Assembly: GCA_963781265.1 (NCBI GenBank)
Contig: CAWAFH010000018.1
Coordinates: forward strand, 124,001-188,000
DNA: 64,000 nucleotides
Direction: 5' to 3'
Source: WHSW01 sp963781265
GTDB lineage: Bacteria; Actinomycetota; Thermoleophilia; Solirubrobacterales; 70-9
In this document: piece by piece, positions 61,054 to 64,000 of the stretch
How the letters are laid out: each line of letters opens with the position of its first letter
Position numbering within the stretch: position 1 is the first letter of the stretch
The notes under the pieces: generated by a model
What the model was told of the DNA's origin: nothing
Databases searched by the model: none
What the model saw: the letters and a program-made list of their open reading frames with translations, nothing else
Program-made: the position numbers and the translations under genes

Positions 61054-62669
61054 GCGCGCCACCGGCGCCGGCGCGCGCGCCGGTCGGCGAGCACTCGGAT
61101 CGCGCAGTTGCGGCCGTTGGCCCCGGTCACCCCACCACCGGGGTGGGTGCCGGCGCCGCAGAGGTAGAGGCCGTCGATCCGAGTGCGGTAGCCGCTCAGC
61201 CCCGCCGCCGGCCGCAGCGGGCCGAGCTGGTCGGGTGACATGTCGCCGTGCAGGTGGTGGCCGCCGGTGAGCGCCAGGGTCCGCTCGAGATCGAGCGGGG
61301 TGAGCACCTGGCGGTCGATGATCGCGCCGGCGAGGTTCGGGATCACGCCCCCGAGCTCGGCGAGCAGGCGATCGGCGACCCGGTCGCGCTCGGCGTCCCA
61401 GTCCGAGCCCGCCAGGCGGTACGGCTGCGAGCGAAAGCCGAGCGTCGCGACATGGCGCCCGGGCGGCGCGAGCGAGGGGTCGAGCGCGCTCGGGACGCAG
61501 AGCTCGACGTGCGGGGCCGGCGCCGGCACCCCGTGTCGCGCCCCCTCCTGGTCGGCGTCCATGCCCGCGAGCGGCAGCGTGAACTGGATCAGCCCACGGT
61601 GGTGGTCCCGCAGCCCCGGGGGCGTGCCCTCGATCCGGGGCAGCTCGCCGAGCGCGAGGTTGATCTTCATGCTGGCGCCCTCGCAGCGGTAGGCGCCGAT
61701 CGCCGCCGCGGTCGCCGGGTCGAGCTGGTCGCCGCCGACCAGCCCGAGCAGGGTCCGCTTCGGGTCGGCGTTCGAGATCACGGTCGTCGCGCGGACCTCG
61801 GGCCCTGCGGCGAGCCGCACGCCGGCGGCGCGCCCGCCCTCGACCAGCACCCGCTCGACGGGCGCCCCGACGACGATCTCCGCACCGGCCTCGCGGGCGG
61901 CGTCGGCGAGCAACTCGGTGACGTTCCCCATCCCGCCCCGGACGAACCCCCAGGTGACCCCGCCGAGCGCCGACGCGGCGTGCTCGTGCAGCAGCGAGTA
62001 GGCGGTCCCCGGCGTCGACGGCCCATCGAGCGTGTTCGAGATCGAGTCCCATCCGAGCGCGGCCGTGGCGTACTCGGACGCGAACCGCTGCTCGAGATAC
62101 TCGCGCGCCGAGGTCGCGAACAGCTTCGCCGCGGCGAGCCCGTGGCCGCGGGCACGGCGGGCGGTGCGCCCGAGCGCCGCGGCGGAACCGCGCCGCAGCC
62201 AGCCGGGTGCGCCGGGGGCGGGGCGGTCGAACCAGGGCGCGAGCAGGCCCGCGATCGCGAGCAGCTCGGCACGAAACGGGGCGAAGGCGGCGCCGTCGCG
62301 ACGGTCGAAGCGGGCCAGCTCGCGCGCCGTGTCGGCGTCGTCGTCGTGCAGGGTCAGCATCGTGCCGTCGCGAAACACGTTGAGGGTCGGGGCCGCCTCG
62401 AGCACCTCGAGCCCGCGGGCGCGAAGGTCGAAGTCCCGCCAGATCGCCGGGCGCAGCAGGCTGAGCACGTAGGCGCCCGGGGAGGCGCGAAACCCCGGCG
62501 CGAACTCCTCGGTCGTGCAGGCGCCGCCGATGATCTCGCGCCGCTCGACGACGACCGTCGAGAGGCCCGCGCGGGCGAGGTAGGTCGCGGCGACGAGCCC
62601 GTTGTGCCCGCCGCCGACGACCGCGACGTCGTAGCGCTCGCGCCCGGGCCGGGAGCTCGGGTCAGGCAC
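61020..62669 (-). CDS. FAD-dependent oxidoreductase, PYROXD2/phytoene-desaturase-like (paralogue 2)
   Basis: 549 aa. DVAVVGGGHNGLVAATYLA, VERREIIGGACTTEEFAPGF, TVISNADPKRTLLGLV, YLCGAGTHPGGGVTGANGRN. Strongly similar throughout to the protein at 50558-52186, so one gene is a duplicate of the other. The GTG start lies inside the end of the upstream dimethylformamidase-like gene (8-bp overlap), so they form a unit. Confidence 0.88.
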   Translation of the reverse strand: MPDPSSRPGRERYDVAVVGGGHNGLVAATYLARAGLSTVVVERREIIGGACTTEEFAPGFRASPGAYVLSLLRPAIWRDFDLRARGLEVLEAAPTLNVFRDGTMLTLHDDDADTARELARFDRRDGAAFAPFRAELLAIAGLLAPWFDRPAPGAPGWLRRGSAAALGRTARRARGHGLAAAKLFATSAREYLEQRFASEYATAALGWDSISNTLDGPSTPGTAYSLLHEHAASALGGVTWGFVRGGMGNVTELLADAAREAGAEIVVGAPVERVLVEGGRAAGVRLAAGPEVRATTVISNADPKRTLLGLVGGDQLDPATAAAIGAYRCEGASMKINLALGELPRIEGTPPGLRDHHRGLIQFTLPLAGMDADQEGARHGVPAPAPHVELCVPSALDPSLAPPGRHVATLGFRSQPYRLAGSDWDAERDRVADRLLAELGGVIPNLAGAIIDRQVLTPLDLERTLALTGGHHLHGDMSPDQLGPLRPAAGLSGYRTRIDGLYLCGAGTHPGGGVTGANGRNCAIRVLADRRARRRRWRAQSGRTASDQR

Positions 62670-64000
62670 CGCCGGCTCCGAACGGGCGCTCGCGGACGAG
62701 CTCGTCGAGCACGTTCGCGGTGACTTGCGAGACCGGGTTGTCGTCGTCGGAGGCGAGACAGCCGGTCCACGCGATCGAGCCCACCGCGAACACCGCGCCG
62801 CCCTCGGGCCGGCGGTGCACGACCAGGTCGGCGCGCAGCGGCGGCTCGTCGGCCGGGTCGTCGATCACGTCGTCGGACCAGCGCTCGTACCCGTCGCCGA
62901 CCGCGGCGCTCGCCAGCACCGTGGCCTCGGGCGGCGAGCCGAGCCGCGGGTCATAGGCGTCGACCTCGAACCCGGCCGCGCCGCCGAGCACGACGCCGGC
63001 CGCCCCGATCGGCGCCTCCGGGTCGAGCCCCGCGAAGACGACGGCACCGGCGGGATCGCCGGCGGCCGCTGCCGTCGGCCGATAGGAGCTCGCCGCTCCG
63101 TCGCCGAATCCGCACAGGCCGACGCCGAGCGTCCGGTGCTCGGGACGGCCGCGGCGGCGCCAGTCCCCGCCGTAGGCACCGGAGGCATGGTGATGCTCGC
63201 CCGGGAGCGCCTGCCACGCGAGGCCCTGGGTCTCGCTGCGGCGCAGCTCGATCACGTGCGGTCGGTGCGGGTCGACCGAGATCGGGCCGTTGAGCCCGTT
63301 GCCGCCCAGGTAGGCCAGGCTGCCCCCGTGCTCGAGGTGGGCATCGATCGCGTCGAGCAGAGCCGCGCTCGCGTACTCCGGGTGGGCGCCTGTGATCAGG
63401 ACGCGGTGGCCCGCGATCGCCTCGACCCCCTCGCGGTCGACGTCGTGATCGGTGATCAGGTCGAAGCGGATCCCGCGTCGCGCGAGCCAGCCGAGCAGGA
63501 CCAGGTCCTGGCCGAGGCCATGCGGCCCGCCGTGCTGCGGGCAGCGGTAGCCCGGGCGCAGCTGGGTGAGCGGGCGCAGGATGGACGCCTCGTAGACGCC
63601 GATCCCGTCCGCATGGCGGTCATAGAGGCTGCGCAATCCGCGCCGCTCGACCCACGCGTCCTCGGGCCCGGTCGTGCCGGCGACCCGCGGCGCCGCTCGC
63701 TCGCACGAGTAAGCCAGATAGGTGAAGGTCGGCAGCAGCACCGCCACGGCGGCCGGCTCCGCGTCCGGAGCGCGCCGCACCGCGACCGGGATCAGGTCCT
63801 CGCACTCGCCGTCGGACAGCTCGATCGCATACGTCCCACCCGGGAGCGAGGCGGGCAGATCGACCGCGAAGCTCGGCGGCCACCCGAGGTCGTCGACCGC
63901 GTCGGAATGGAAGTGCATCGCCCCGTATTGCTCGGGGGCCAGGCGCCAGTCGTGAACGTCCCCGCTCCAGTTGTGACCGGTGACCGCGCGCAGCGGACCG
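62662..64000 (-). CDS. N,N-dimethylformamidase large-subunit-like protein, C-terminal part (cut by right edge)
   Basis: About 446 residues are visible; the frame stays open to the edge (TGHNWSGDVHDWRLAPEQYG precedes the first internal Met). Typical features of the DmfA2-like family: VLLPTFTYLAYSCERA, LRPGYRCPQHGGPHG, TDHDVDREG, ITGAHPEYASAALLDAID, YLGGNGLNGPISVDP and GSIAWTGCLASDDD. The family catalyses amide hydrolysis with an Fe site formed by Tyr/Glu residues in the large subunit; those cannot be assigned safely here. A small subunit is not seen. An amidase at the head of this unit fits uptake and breakdown of an amide or N-alkylated compound. Confidence 0.78.
   Translation of the reverse strand, partial: GPLRAVTGHNWSGDVHDWRLAPEQYGAMHFHSDAVDDLGWPPSFAVDLPASLPGGTYAIELSDGECEDLIPVAVRRAPDAEPAAVAVLLPTFTYLAYSCERAAPRVAGTTGPEDAWVERRGLRSLYDRHADGIGVYEASILRPLTQLRPGYRCPQHGGPHGLGQDLVLLGWLARRGIRFDLITDHDVDREGVEAIAGHRVLITGAHPEYASAALLDAIDAHLEHGGSLAYLGGNGLNGPISVDPHRPHVIELRRSETQGLAWQALPGEHHHASGAYGGDWRRRGRPEHRTLGVGLCGFGDGAASSYRPTAAAAGDPAGAVVFAGLDPEAPIGAAGVVLGGAAGFEVDAYDPRLGSPPEATVLASAAVGDGYERWSDDVIDDPADEPPLRADLVVHRRPEGGAVFAVGSIAWTGCLASDDDNPVSQVTANVLDELVRERPFGAGGA

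Overview
The window looks like chromosomal DNA of a very GC-rich actinobacterium, most likely from the Thermoleophilia/Solirubrobacterales. The reasons are the strong G/C preference at third codon positions, the Ala/Pro-rich secreted proteins, the rpsF-ssb-rpsR-rplI order, the many GTG and TTG starts, and a repeated promoter layout in which a TAnnnT hexamer sits only 6-9 nt before the start codon (leaderless transcripts). No rRNA, tRNA, CRISPR array, phage or intact insertion sequence was seen. The lineage is an inference from gene content.

Layout. 1-6.3 kb (mostly minus): a partial FAD/Fe-S oxidase, a benzoylformate-decarboxylase-like ThDP enzyme, pyrE, an L,D-transpeptidase, a CPBP membrane protease and a HAD phosphatase. 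6.3-10.3 kb (plus): an MscS channel, a bifunctional class A penicillin-binding protein (frameshifted) and thiL. 10.2-14 kb: a lone FlgM-like protein, a degenerate M28-like membrane protein, a truncated sensor kinase and an HtrA protease. 14-17 kb: two glycosyltransferases of trehalose type (TreT and GT20). 17-21.2 kb: two surface proteins, then S6, SSB, S18 and L9. 21.4-24.4 kb: a frameshifted drug exporter, two NTF2-fold proteins and a 354-bp block with perfect 21-bp terminal inverted repeats, all less GC-rich than their surroundings. 24.4-32.8 kb: hydrolase, dnaB with a helicase loader, purA, a homocysteine-methyltransferase-like gene, a cupin, an acyl-CoA carboxylase alpha chain and a DUF2804 protein. 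32.9-44.2 kb: mostly small, secreted or unknown proteins, an SDR, a saccharopine-dehydrogenase-like reductase, a CBS protein, a secreted trypsin with Ca-binding-type repeats and a double-domain ThyX.

44.3-64 kb is the most coherent part. A ten-gene minus-strand operon (59644 to 47791) runs: GntR/FCD regulator, enolase paralogue with an altered active-site position, glycerate 2-kinase, a four-gene spermidine/putrescine-type ABC importer, a PYROXD2-like FAD oxidoreductase, a class III aminotransferase and 2-amino-3-ketobutyrate CoA ligase. Divergent from it lie an SDR and an Lrp-type regulator. Facing these are a second PYROXD2-like oxidoreductase and a dimethylformamidase-like gene cut by the right edge. 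At 45.5 kb a second, paralogous binding protein and an M20 amidohydrolase form a plus-strand pair. An ATTGT-N3-ACAAT type palindrome matching the FadR/GntR consensus occurs at both ends of this region, so I infer one regulon for uptake and breakdown of an amine or amide. The substrate is unknown and this is the best candidate for an undescribed system.

Dispersed elements: a 56-bp unit that starts on the stop codon of the upstream gene (array at 48987-49196, single copies at 7074 and 26560, partial at 6250); a long palindrome acting as terminator at 3019-3071 and 41728-41780; and three single-base frameshifts that each look like one extra G in a CGG context.
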